DNA of 18,979 nucleotides from Leptospira sp. (GTDB taxonomy: Bacteria > Spirochaetota > Leptospiria > Leptospirales > Leptospiraceae): the NCBI GenBank assembly GCA_027533185.1, contig JAPZTS010000020.1, positions 1 through 18,979 of the forward strand. The letters run 5' to 3'. The notes below the pieces were generated by a model that worked only from the letters and a program-made list of their open reading frames with translations, did no database searches and was not told the origin of the DNA. Positions 1 to 6,608 of this stretch are shown here, piece by piece (the stretch's first letter is position 1; each line of letters begins with the position of its first letter). The position numbers were made by a program, and so were the translations under genes.

Positions 1-10
1 GCCATGCACC

Positions 11-39
11 AGTATATCAAATATGATATACTTTGTCAA
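11..39 (-). promoter_or_regulatory. Strong leftward sigma70-type promoter overlapped by a palindromic operator
   Basis: On the minus strand a perfect -35 box TTGACA (34-39) is followed by exactly 17 nt and a -10 box TATACT (11-16), with a very AT-rich stretch upstream (40-63) that could act as an UP element. A perfect 9-bp inverted repeat, AGTATATCA (11-19) and TGATATACT (24-32), covers the -10 and most of the spacer, where a repressor would block RNA polymerase. Transcription should begin near base 4 and leave the window to the left. An outer pair GCCATG (1-6) / CATGGC (67-72) is also present. The palindrome over the -10 resembles autoregulated toxin-antitoxin or phage-repressor promoters, but the gene itself is outside the window. 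Confidence 0.6.
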
Positions 40-90
40 TTTTTAAATTTTTAAAAATTTTTAAGACATGGCGTATAACTCTTAATCTCT

Positions 91-245
91 GTATTGCGTT
101 GTGGATTTGCAAATCGTTTTTGTAGGCGTATTGCATGATGGTGGCTTCTCTTAAAACAACGCTGGATATCGGTATTGCGTAAAAAGAGCTAATTTGGTAT
201 AAATTACGTTGTATAATCGTGATTTGATGTGGAAGCCACGCTGGA
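91..245. repeat. Cluster of short direct and inverted repeats beside the recombinase gene
   Basis: This non-coding stretch holds several short repeats. GTATTGC occurs three times (91-97, 128-134, 172-178). GATTTGCAAATC (104-115) is a perfect 12-bp palindrome. GTGGCTTC (141-148) and GAAGCCAC (232-239) form an inverted pair, and nested inside it ACAACG (156-161) pairs with CGTTGT (207-212). ACGCTGGA is a direct repeat (159-166 and 238-245). A folded single strand could form a long imperfect hairpin. Its position just past the 3' end of a tyrosine recombinase gene suggests a recombination site, but the canonical integron attC core motifs (RYYYAAC / GTTRRRY) are absent, so the function is unproven. 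Confidence 0.4.
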
Positions 246-251
246 ATGCCA

Positions 252-1304
252 CTACAAATCCAATGGACTCGGTACTTTCAAGATTTCTTTCCGGCTCAGT
301 CGGGCATAGCGCTCTGTGGTTTTTACGCTAGAATGACCAAGTAGCTTTTGGATATGTCGGATTCCAGTTCCGGCTTCCAATAGATGGGTAGCAAACGAGT
401 GGCGGAGCGAATGAAAGCTCACTTTCTTCTGGATTCCAGCCAAACTCCTCCCATTTTCGAAGATCTTTTGGGCGGTGCGGGGGGAAAGATGACTTCCTGG
501 ATAGATACCAGGAAAGAGGAATGGATTCTCCTCTTTTAGAATGGCCTCTGCAAATTCAGACCACACTTCATAGAACTTTTTCGAGAGTGGAACGAGTCGG
601 TCTTTTTTTCCCTTACCCATATGGATATGAATCACTTCTCTTTGGACATCAAGATCTTTTATTTTAAGTGTAACAATTTCGCCCAAGCGGAGCCCTGAGG
701 AATATGTAAGAAGAATCAGAAGTTTGTGTTTAGGATTAGGAAGTTTTGAAACAATTTGGATTATTTCTTCTTTGGTTAAAATTTCTGGAAGTCGGCTTAC
801 TTTTTTTGGTAAAACAATATCCCCCGGAAATTCTTTGTGAAGAGCCTCCATCCAAAAAAAACGAAGAGCTTGTATCGTATTGCCTAAAGTTGACGGATTG
901 AGATTTCGTTCAAAATAAGAATATTCTAAATATTCGGAAATTTTTCTTCCTGGAACTCCAAGATATGCGAACGGCACAGTTTCGCCTTGCTGATACCATT
1001 GGAAGAACCTCCGAATTTGGCTAAAGTAAGTTCGTATGGTTTTTTGGCTGTAATTCCGAACGAGCATGGTTCTGGAAAGTGCTCGCAATCGAAGGTCAAA
1101 TGAGAGCACAATTTGTCCTGGAAAGGCATCCTCTAAAAGGTTTGGTAATGTTTTGATATCATCTGACAACCAGATTCGAAGTTTACAATTCCATCGGCAC
1201 TTGTGACGCCGTAGAAATGCAATGACGTCTAGGTTATATGGGAATTTTATGGCTAGTTTTTTCGAGTTCTCCTGAAAGAGGGTGGAAACATAAATACTAT
1301 ACAT
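252..1304 (-). CDS. Tyrosine recombinase / site-specific integrase with an N-terminal HARP-like module
   Basis: This is a DNA strand-transferase of the XerC/XerD/phage-integrase family. The conserved catalytic set is visible: Arg in SSGLRLGEI, Lys in GKGKKDR, HSLRHSFATHL (His and Arg box), LGHSS, and the nucleophile Tyr in TTERYARL. A SAM-like core-binding domain precedes it (NYSQKTIRTYFSQIRRFF). The first 70 or so residues are extra: KLAIKFPYNLDVIAFLRR and CRWNCKLRIW recall HARP-type DNA-annealing modules, which is a resemblance only. It ends VPSPLDL, like integron integrases, but the segment between the Lys motif and HSLRH is only about 65 residues, so the insertion diagnostic of IntI is missing. 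The ATG at 1304 is chosen; the frame stays open to a GTG at 1367, whose upstream sequence shows no ribosome site and whose added residues look non-conserved. Its substrate is unknown. Confidence 0.85.
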   Translation of the reverse strand: MYSIYVSTLFQENSKKLAIKFPYNLDVIAFLRRHKCRWNCKLRIWLSDDIKTLPNLLEDAFPGQIVLSFDLRLRALSRTMLVRNYSQKTIRTYFSQIRRFFQWYQQGETVPFAYLGVPGRKISEYLEYSYFERNLNPSTLGNTIQALRFFWMEALHKEFPGDIVLPKKVSRLPEILTKEEIIQIVSKLPNPKHKLLILLTYSSGLRLGEIVTLKIKDLDVQREVIHIHMGKGKKDRLVPLSKKFYEVWSEFAEAILKEENPFLFPGIYPGSHLSPRTAQKIFENGRSLAGIQKKVSFHSLRHSFATHLLEAGTGIRHIQKLLGHSSVKTTERYARLSRKEILKVPSPLDL

Positions 1305-1656
1305 ATGGTTAGTATTTAAGGACCCAAAAAAAGGATCAAGAGAAAAAGGATAGCTTCGCCCCCTCACTCACATGAGATTTAAAAGTTGGGACAAATTTAC
1401 GTTAGGGGGAATTTTTTTTCGACTGAAAAACTATTAATGGCCTATAAAATTACCAAGAAACAAAAGTTTGTTTTTTGCAAATGGAAAGGAATCGCAAAAA
1501 AAATCTCTGTTCATTGCAATAAAATTCGAACTCGATATTTTGAATTTGGTGTAATAGATTTCGCCACAAGACAAAGGTAAAAAAAACAGACCCTATAACT
1601 CTGCATTCAGAATTTGCTGTTTTTGGCGATGTCTTTAAAAGTAGTTTCCCACATGG
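1305..1656. other. Intergenic region of about 350 nt without a convincing gene
   Basis: This region lies between the recombinase start and the CDF transporter stop, so it should hold the recombinase promoter and the end of the leftward CDF operon. I see no good -35/-10 pair. It is rich in A and T runs and has a small palindrome AAACAAA-AG-TTTGTTT (1458-1473). A 64-codon rightward frame (1386-1580) begins with TTG, has no ribosome-binding site and reads as low-complexity basic sequence, so I do not call it. The only other structure is a weak candidate terminator at 1582-1624. Confidence 0.5.
1582..1624 (-). terminator. Weak candidate terminator after the CDF operon
   Basis: AAAAACAG (1582-1589) and CTGTTTTT (1617-1624) are inverted repeats around a 27-nt loop. 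On the minus strand the stem is followed by further T residues. It lies about 33 nt past the CDF transporter stop, and the T-runs on both sides would allow use in either direction. The stem is mostly A/T and the loop is long, so support is weak. Confidence 0.3.
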
Positions 1657-2715
1657 CTAATGACCGTGTGAGTGTGTTTTCCCATGAGAATCTGCATGTC
1701 CATGTGCATGCGTATGGCCATGGTGGGAATGTCCAAATTCCCGCTCCGTTTCTATAACCGCGATTTCTTCAAGCGCAGATTGGACCGATAGTAAAATAAC
1801 TTCGACCGAGACAAACGGAACTCCAAATTCTGTTTTTAACAATCTGTGGGTTTGAACCACAATCTGGTCGCGGTCAGCTCTTTCGTTCACAACGATCCGG
1901 AGTTCCATTGAAAGCACTCCGGAGGTCAATTTTCGAACCGTAACGATAGGAATAGATACGACTCCCTCTATTTTGGTTAGGTGTTCCAATAAATGTTCCT
2001 TATCGAAATCATCCACATCTGCTTCGATAAGAATTTTAACCGATTCCTTAACGATACCATACGAAGTTTTTAAGATAAAAATTCCCAAAGCAATACTTAG
2101 GAAACTATCTATTTCAGAATATTCGGTGATATGAATGATTACAGACCCGATCAGAACAGCTATGGTTCCCAAAAGATCACTAAGTACATGTAAATATGCA
2201 GATTTTAGATTTAGACTCTCTTTGCTAACAGTAAAAAGCAAACCTGCAGAGAGAAGGTTAATTACGAGTCCTATAAGCGAATAAAAAAACATAGACTCTA
2301 CGTGAATGGAAACATCTCCGGAGAACCTAAGGTAACATTCATAAAAAATAAAACCGGAAATTCCAATGAGAAGTAAACCGTTCGTCAGTGCCGCAAGTAC
2401 TTCAAACCGGTGAAAACCAAAAGGAAATTTGGATGTGGGTTTTTTAGATGCTAGAAGTAGGGCAATGAGTGATACAATATGGGCAAAAACATCCGTTATG
2501 ATATGTCCTGCATCCGCAAATAAAGCTAAACTACCGCTTTCTTTCGAACCTATCCATTCGATAAAAAAAATGATCAAACTCAGAATTCCGGAGAGGGAAA
2601 GAAACAGTATGAGTTTAGAACGTTTTGACCTCATATGGTTTTTTGTTCTTTTTGAATTTTGTTTATGTTCTTTTGGGTCCTTTTGGTCAGGATTTATGCT
2701 TAATGTTTTATTCAT
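1657..2715 (-). CDS. CDF-family cation efflux transporter (zinc-type) with a His-rich C-terminus
   Basis: This inner-membrane proton-coupled exporter of divalent metal, most likely Zn2+ (possibly Co2+ or Cd2+), is 352 aa from this start. The tetrahedral transport site is visible as HxxxD pairs in two membrane helices: DAGHIITD (His71, Asp75) and HVLSDLLG (His176, Asp180), the His/Asp pattern of CzcD/ZitB-type zinc carriers. About six membrane segments precede a cytoplasmic domain (VSIPIVTVRKLTSGVLSMELRIVV). The last 25 residues contain 11 His, a probable metal-binding tail. The ATG at 2715 overlaps the end of the OmpA-like gene by 8 nt, suggesting translational coupling. The frame runs on to 2835, but that stretch lies inside the OmpA-like gene and does not look like CDF sequence; an internal ATG at 2634 is another possible start. 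Third gene of a leftward operon. Confidence 0.88.
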   Translation of the reverse strand: MNKTLSINPDQKDPKEHKQNSKRTKNHMRSKRSKLILFLSLSGILSLIIFFIEWIGSKESGSLALFADAGHIITDVFAHIVSLIALLLASKKPTSKFPFGFHRFEVLAALTNGLLLIGISGFIFYECYLRFSGDVSIHVESMFFYSLIGLVINLLSAGLLFTVSKESLNLKSAYLHVLSDLLGTIAVLIGSVIIHITEYSEIDSFLSIALGIFILKTSYGIVKESVKILIEADVDDFDKEHLLEHLTKIEGVVSIPIVTVRKLTSGVLSMELRIVVNERADRDQIVVQTHRLLKTEFGVPFVSVEVILLSVQSALEEIAVIETEREFGHSHHGHTHAHGHADSHGKTHSHGH

Positions 2716-3769
2716 TGTTATTGGATATATTGCTATTTGCTCTGGGGACAACAACGATGTCGACCCGTCGGTTGAGAGCCTTGTTTTCTTTGGTGGAATT
2801 GGGAACAATGGGTTGGAATTCTCCATACCCAGCACTTGAAAAATTCTTTGGGTTTAGATTTTTGTTTTGTAATAGGTATTCTAAAACAGATAACGCGCGT
2901 TCACTTGCCAAATGCCAATTGTTTCGAAATTTTGTCTTTATCGGTACGTTGTCAGTATGACCTTCAACTACAATATAATTTTCCGGGTAGGATGCGAGGA
3001 TGTCTCTGATTTTATCCAATCCTGGTAAGATTTGAGATTTTAGTTCTGAGCTACCGCTGTCAAAAGAGAGTCTGTCATCAATATTGATGATTAACTTATT
3101 ATGGAATCTCTTCAATCGGATTTGACCCGAATCAATTTCTTTTGAGAGTTTTTCTTCCAATTCTTTTGCTTGGTCACTCAATCGTTCGAGTTCCTTTTTT
3201 TGATTTTTGGTAAGTTGCCTTAGATTGGATAGCTCTTCTTCCAGGATTCGGATTCGTTCGTTGAGTTCAGCAATCTTTTGCTCATGAGCATCTCTGAGTT
3301 TTTGTTCGCGTTGGAGACAAGCCCTTTCGTTTTCCTCTAATTTCTTTCGAAGTGAATCGATTTCCGCTTTGTCTCTGTCCTCGCGTTTTCTTGCCTCTTC
3401 AGCTAATGTTCGTTCCCGGTCACTTCCTTTCTTTTCGAGAGATCTGAGTCGCATTTCTAAATCGCGGATTGTATCAGAAGATTCGTTTTGCTCTCGAACC
3501 CGGTTTCGTTTCTCAAGTTCATAGTCTTCTGTTAGGTTTCTAATCTTGGAGCTAAGTTCTTTTTTTTCTTCTTCTAGTTTTGCTATTTCATTCGCATGTT
3601 GTTTGCGAATATCTTGCAGCTCCAATTCAAGAGCATACTTCTCTTTGTAAAGTTGGTTGTATTCGACGGGAAAGTAAATCCAGTCTGCAAAAAGATTTTC
3701 TGATACGAACAAAAAAAGAAATACGTAGGAAAAAAGCCTTTTGAATGTTCTAAATCTATTTTCCTTCAT
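2708..3769 (-). CDS. Coiled-coil OmpA/MotB-like peptidoglycan-associated protein
   Basis: This 353-aa envelope protein should anchor to peptidoglycan. An N-terminal hydrophobic segment (residues 11-28) is a signal peptide or membrane anchor. Residues 40-215 are almost wholly charged coiled coil, rich in Glu, Lys and Arg with heptad-like Leu. Residues 225-343 form an OmpA C-terminal domain: SFDSGSSELK (235-244), VVEGHTDNVPI (267-277), LASERALSVLEYL (287-299) and NRRVDIVV (333-340), which supply the usual diaminopimelate-binding Asp and Arg. There is no beta-barrel, so it is not a porin; its plan is closer to MotB or to the coiled-coil peptidoglycan tethers of spirochaetes. The start overlaps the upstream lipoprotein by 14 nt and the stop overlaps the CDF gene, so all three are probably coexpressed. 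Partner unknown. Confidence 0.85.
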   Translation of the reverse strand: MKENRFRTFKRLFSYVFLFLFVSENLFADWIYFPVEYNQLYKEKYALELELQDIRKQHANEIAKLEEEKKELSSKIRNLTEDYELEKRNRVREQNESSDTIRDLEMRLRSLEKKGSDRERTLAEEARKREDRDKAEIDSLRKKLEENERACLQREQKLRDAHEQKIAELNERIRILEEELSNLRQLTKNQKKELERLSDQAKELEEKLSKEIDSGQIRLKRFHNKLIINIDDRLSFDSGSSELKSQILPGLDKIRDILASYPENYIVVEGHTDNVPIKTKFRNNWHLASERALSVLEYLLQNKNLNPKNFSSAGYGEFQPIVPNSTKENKALNRRVDIVVVPRANSNISNNNE

Positions 3770-4448
3770 AGAAACTATCCTCTAAATTTACCTTGGGGAG
3801 TTTTGGAGCTTCCGTTCGAATTCTTTCCAACTCGGATACCTTGCGCCTTGCCTCGGATTTTCGATCCGCGTATTGCGACTCATATTCTTCTTTTTTAATA
3901 TAGTCTTTGTCTTCCGGTGTTTTGCCTTGGGATTCTTGAAACTTAACTGCAATTTCTGAGCGGACTAATTCTAACTCGGCAATCGTCTCTGCAAGCGCTG
4001 CCTCTTTTGCTTCGAGATAAGCTATGTCTTCTTTTTCTTTCTGGATCCACACATTCATACGAGTTTCTTCCTTGGCCCTTTCCATTTCATGGTTTTGGGA
4101 ATCTTCTAGGTAACGTTTGGCTTGGGTAGGATCGTCTTTTAACAGGAAGTACTTTTCTTTGTCCCGAGATAGATCACGATCTGCGCTATGTTTTGCGACT
4201 TTGGCTTTGGAAATTTGAATGGATTGGTTCGTTAGCGAATTGAGTTTCCTCTGTTGGGTCACTTCGTTTTTAAATTGTATGACTTTTTGTTTTAGGACTT
4301 TGGTTGCCGTTTTTTGTTCTTCGTTCATTACCTCTTCACGGACATAGGCATCGGGAACTGTGCTAATTTTTGGTTCAAACAGGACACAATTAGAAAAAAC
4401 AAGTAGGAGAAAAAGAATCCTATGAAAATTTCGAACTAGGTTTGGCAT
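3756..4448 (-). CDS. Coiled-coil lipoprotein, function unknown
   Basis: This 230-aa predicted lipoprotein has a signal peptide MPNLVRNFHRILFLLLVFSN followed by Cys21. The lipobox VFSNC carries Asn at -1, acceptable for spirochaetes but atypical for enterobacteria. The mature protein is highly charged and helical (about residues 35-220), consistent with a long coiled coil, and has no recognisable enzyme motif. It is the first gene of a leftward operon. Its last codons overlap the start of the OmpA-like gene, which is also a coiled coil, so an interaction between the two in the periplasm is a reasonable inference, for example a lipid-anchored partner for a peptidoglycan-bound rod. The ATG at 4448 is the start that includes the full signal peptide. 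Confidence 0.75.
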   Translation of the reverse strand: MPNLVRNFHRILFLLLVFSNCVLFEPKISTVPDAYVREEVMNEEQKTATKVLKQKVIQFKNEVTQQRKLNSLTNQSIQISKAKVAKHSADRDLSRDKEKYFLLKDDPTQAKRYLEDSQNHEMERAKEETRMNVWIQKEKEDIAYLEAKEAALAETIAELELVRSEIAVKFQESQGKTPEDKDYIKKEEYESQYADRKSEARRKVSELERIRTEAPKLPKVNLEDSFYEGK

Positions 4449-4456
4449 AGGTTCTA

Positions 4457-4485
4457 GCCTATGTTCTATGGGACATAAACGTCAA
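4457..4485 (-). promoter_or_regulatory. Possible promoter of the lipoprotein/OmpA/CDF operon
   Basis: In the 64-nt divergent intergenic region the minus strand has TTGACG (4480-4485), a 17-nt spacer and TAGGCT (4457-4462). The -35 matches well but the -10 matches only three of six consensus positions. An inverted repeat CATAGG (4446-4451) / CCTATG (4458-4463) overlaps the -10 and the start codon. No matching rightward promoter for mgtE was recognised. Confidence 0.3.
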
Positions 4486-4512
4486 TTGTTAATTTCGGGA
4501 ATCTGCTGATTT

Positions 4513-5922
4513 ATGGAAGACGATAGAAAAAAGGAATCTGATTTCCGCACAAAAATAGACAAAGAAAGCGAATTTTACGATTCTTTTGTTTCTGCCATCC
4601 AAACAAAAATTGCAGAGAACCACACAAGAGATCTAAAGCAAATGTTGGCAGGAGCTCACCCCGCCGACCTTGTTACACTCTTTCGAGATTTAAAAGAAGA
4701 TGAAGAACTCTTCCTTTTCAGACTTCTTTCGCCAGAGGACCAAGCCTATTCTCTTGTGAAGATGGATGAGGAGACTTTAACCTTCTTTCTAACAGAACTT
4801 AGTGTGGAGGAGATTTCCCTTCCGCTCAAACAAATTGAAACAGATGAAACTACATACATTCTTTCCAATTTAGACGACGAAAAACGGGAGTTAGTTTTAT
4901 CCAAACTAAGTAAGTCCGACAGTGTGGAAATCCGGTCCCAACTTGGTTTTCGAGAATACTCAGCTGGTCGACTTATGTCCAAAGATTTTGCAACCGTAAG
5001 TCTCTCGGATAATGTGCGCACGGGAATCATCAATGTTCGTAAAAAGGCACGTGAGATAGAAGATATCTACCAAGTTTATGTTACAGATGAGGACAAAGTA
5101 CTAAAAGGTTTTATTCCTCTTAAGGATCTTTTTCTTACTCCTATCAATACGAAAATTTCCAAAATAACAAATTTTTCAGTCTTTAGTTTCCACTACGACA
5201 TTGACCAAGAGGAAGTTGCCAATACGTTCAAAAAGTACGATCTTGTGAGTGCGGCAGTCGTGGATGATCTAGGTCGTATCATTGGCAGAATTACCGTTGA
5301 TGATGTTTTAGAGGTAGTGGAAGAAGAGGCGTCCGAAGACATCTTACGTATGGCTGGGGTTAGTGAAGATGAAAGGCTCTCTACACCAATCCTTCAATCG
5401 GTCAAACGAAGGATCATTTGGCTCAATGTGAATCTAATCACTGCCTTTGTTTCCTCTACAGTTGTTGCTTTTTTTGAGGATACAATTTCTAAGATTGTTG
5501 TACTTGCGACCTTAATGCCCATCGTAGCCGGGTTAGGAGGAAATGCTGGTACGCAGTCAGTAACTGTTGTCATACGAAATATTGCAACTGGGGATTTGTC
5601 CTTTTCCAATTGGTGGGAGGCTGTACGAAAGGAAACAACGATTGGTTGTTTGAATGGATTGGTTCTAGGATGCGTTACGGGAGGAATGATCTTTCTTGTG
5701 AAAGGGAGTTTTGTTTTGGGAGCCGTAGTTGGCGCGGCAATGTTCGTGAACATGATTGTTGCATCTCTCGTTGGGTCACTTGTTCCTATCTTTCTCAAAT
5801 GGATTCGGATTGATCCTGCGATTGCATCCAGTATCTTTGTCACAGCTACTACCGATGTCTGCGGATTCTTTTTCTTTTTAGGACTTGCCACAGTATTTTT
5901 AAAATTTCTGGCAGTAACCTAG
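4513..5922 (+). CDS. mgtE: Magnesium transporter MgtE
   Basis: This 469-aa Mg2+-selective inner-membrane channel has the complete family architecture. An acidic N domain (about residues 20-150, with HPADLVTLFRDL) and a CBS pair (about 150-280, including FREYSAGRLMSKDFATVS and VDDLGRIIGRITVDDVLEVV) sense cytoplasmic Mg2+. A plug helix and five membrane helices begin near Ile301. The family signatures are clear: MPIVAGLGGNAGTQS (335-349) and TATTDVCGFFFFLGLA, in which Asp448 corresponds to the pore Mg2+-binding aspartate. Length is typical. It starts 64 nt from the divergent lipoprotein operon; the ribosome site is weak. The intergenic gap is too short for an M-box riboswitch, so control is probably by the protein's own Mg2+ gating. 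Confidence 0.95.
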   Translation: MEDDRKKESDFRTKIDKESEFYDSFVSAIQTKIAENHTRDLKQMLAGAHPADLVTLFRDLKEDEELFLFRLLSPEDQAYSLVKMDEETLTFFLTELSVEEISLPLKQIETDETTYILSNLDDEKRELVLSKLSKSDSVEIRSQLGFREYSAGRLMSKDFATVSLSDNVRTGIINVRKKAREIEDIYQVYVTDEDKVLKGFIPLKDLFLTPINTKISKITNFSVFSFHYDIDQEEVANTFKKYDLVSAAVVDDLGRIIGRITVDDVLEVVEEEASEDILRMAGVSEDERLSTPILQSVKRRIIWLNVNLITAFVSSTVVAFFEDTISKIVVLATLMPIVAGLGGNAGTQSVTVVIRNIATGDLSFSNWWEAVRKETTIGCLNGLVLGCVTGGMIFLVKGSFVLGAVVGAAMFVNMIVASLVGSLVPIFLKWIRIDPAIASSIFVTATTDVCGFFFFLGLATVFLKFLAVT

Positions 5923-5976
5923 CTTTGATTAAAATTCTTGCCAGATAGGGAATTGGACAAAGACTTGTGAGCGTAC

Positions 5977-6606
5977 ATGAAATCAAAGGTTTTTGTCTTA
6001 CTCATTCTATCTGTCCTTTTTCAGTTTCAATGCAAATCTGCAGAAACAACAGTGGAGTCCACTGAAACAGTCGTTCCCGAATCAAAAATAGGCACTCTCC
6101 TTCCTCCTCCAGGTGGAGAGGGAGAGATTATGTGGAATGAAAAAGGGGAAGAGGTGGTGAACCATACGGGAGACCTTCCTTTTTTCCAGAAGAAGAGTGA
6201 ACATCCAAACGAACTTTTCCGAGTTTATATTGCATCAGACGAATACCGTGTCCGACAAATTCGCAGTTCGGATAAAATTCGAAGGAAGGTGGATTTTGGA
6301 GGAGATGAACTTTCCAAAGAAGAATTGAAACGTTATGATCTTTTGAGTTTTATAGATGACGGCTATGTTTCGGTAGGACTGAACTCAGTAACTGGCAAAC
6401 TAGAAGCAATTAGTTTTGATCGAAGGGTACCAAGAATCAATGACATAGCAAAGATCATTCAAAATGATGCAAGTAGATGGAATTATGAGCACCTGTCTAA
6501 AGACGGTACTCCAATCGTTACGAAGTTCATCATAAGCTATCAGGTTCGACTCTACCCGAATAAAACTCGGGAAGAGGTCAAACAGATGTTACAGAAAAAA
6601 AAATAA
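5977..6606 (+). CDS. Small lipoprotein, function unknown
   Basis: This 209-aa predicted lipoprotein has signal peptide MKSKVFVLLILSVLFQFQ and lipidated Cys19. The lipobox FQFQC has Gln at -1, permitted by spirochaetal lipobox rules. After a Thr/Glu/Val-rich tether come LPPPGGEGEIMWNEKGEEVV and a folded region with mixed charge (about 65-205), including YRVRQIRSSDKIRRK and EAISFDRRVPRINDIAKI. I recognise no domain. It follows mgtE by 54 nt with no clear terminator between, so the two may be cotranscribed, although nothing in the sequence links it to magnesium. It converges on the LEA-like lipoprotein gene with only 2 nt between the stop codons. Confidence 0.7.
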   Translation: MKSKVFVLLILSVLFQFQCKSAETTVESTETVVPESKIGTLLPPPGGEGEIMWNEKGEEVVNHTGDLPFFQKKSEHPNELFRVYIASDEYRVRQIRSSDKIRRKVDFGGDELSKEELKRYDLLSFIDDGYVSVGLNSVTGKLEAISFDRRVPRINDIAKIIQNDASRWNYEHLSKDGTPIVTKFIISYQVRLYPNKTREEVKQMLQKKK

Positions 6607-6608
6607 TC

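Noticed and set aside
141..239. Integron attC site
   Set aside because: The nested inverted repeats look similar, but neither strand has the RYYYAAC or GTTRRRY core motifs, and the neighbouring recombinase lacks the IntI-specific insertion.
1458..1473. Palindrome AAACAAA-AG-TTTGTTT as a terminator or operator
   Set aside because: It is almost entirely A/T, lies in an A/T-run region, and is not placed at a gene end or a recognised promoter.
1386..1580. Rightward 64-codon reading frame between the recombinase and the CDF gene
   Set aside because: TTG start, no ribosome site, no domain, and composition that mirrors the AT-rich spacer.
4449..4512. M-box magnesium riboswitch upstream of mgtE
   Set aside because: The intergenic region is only 64 nt and shows no conserved M-box elements.
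5394..5891. 165-codon reading frame antisense to mgtE
   Set aside because: It lies opposite the membrane domain of a clear mgtE gene; its composition is a shadow of that coding sequence.
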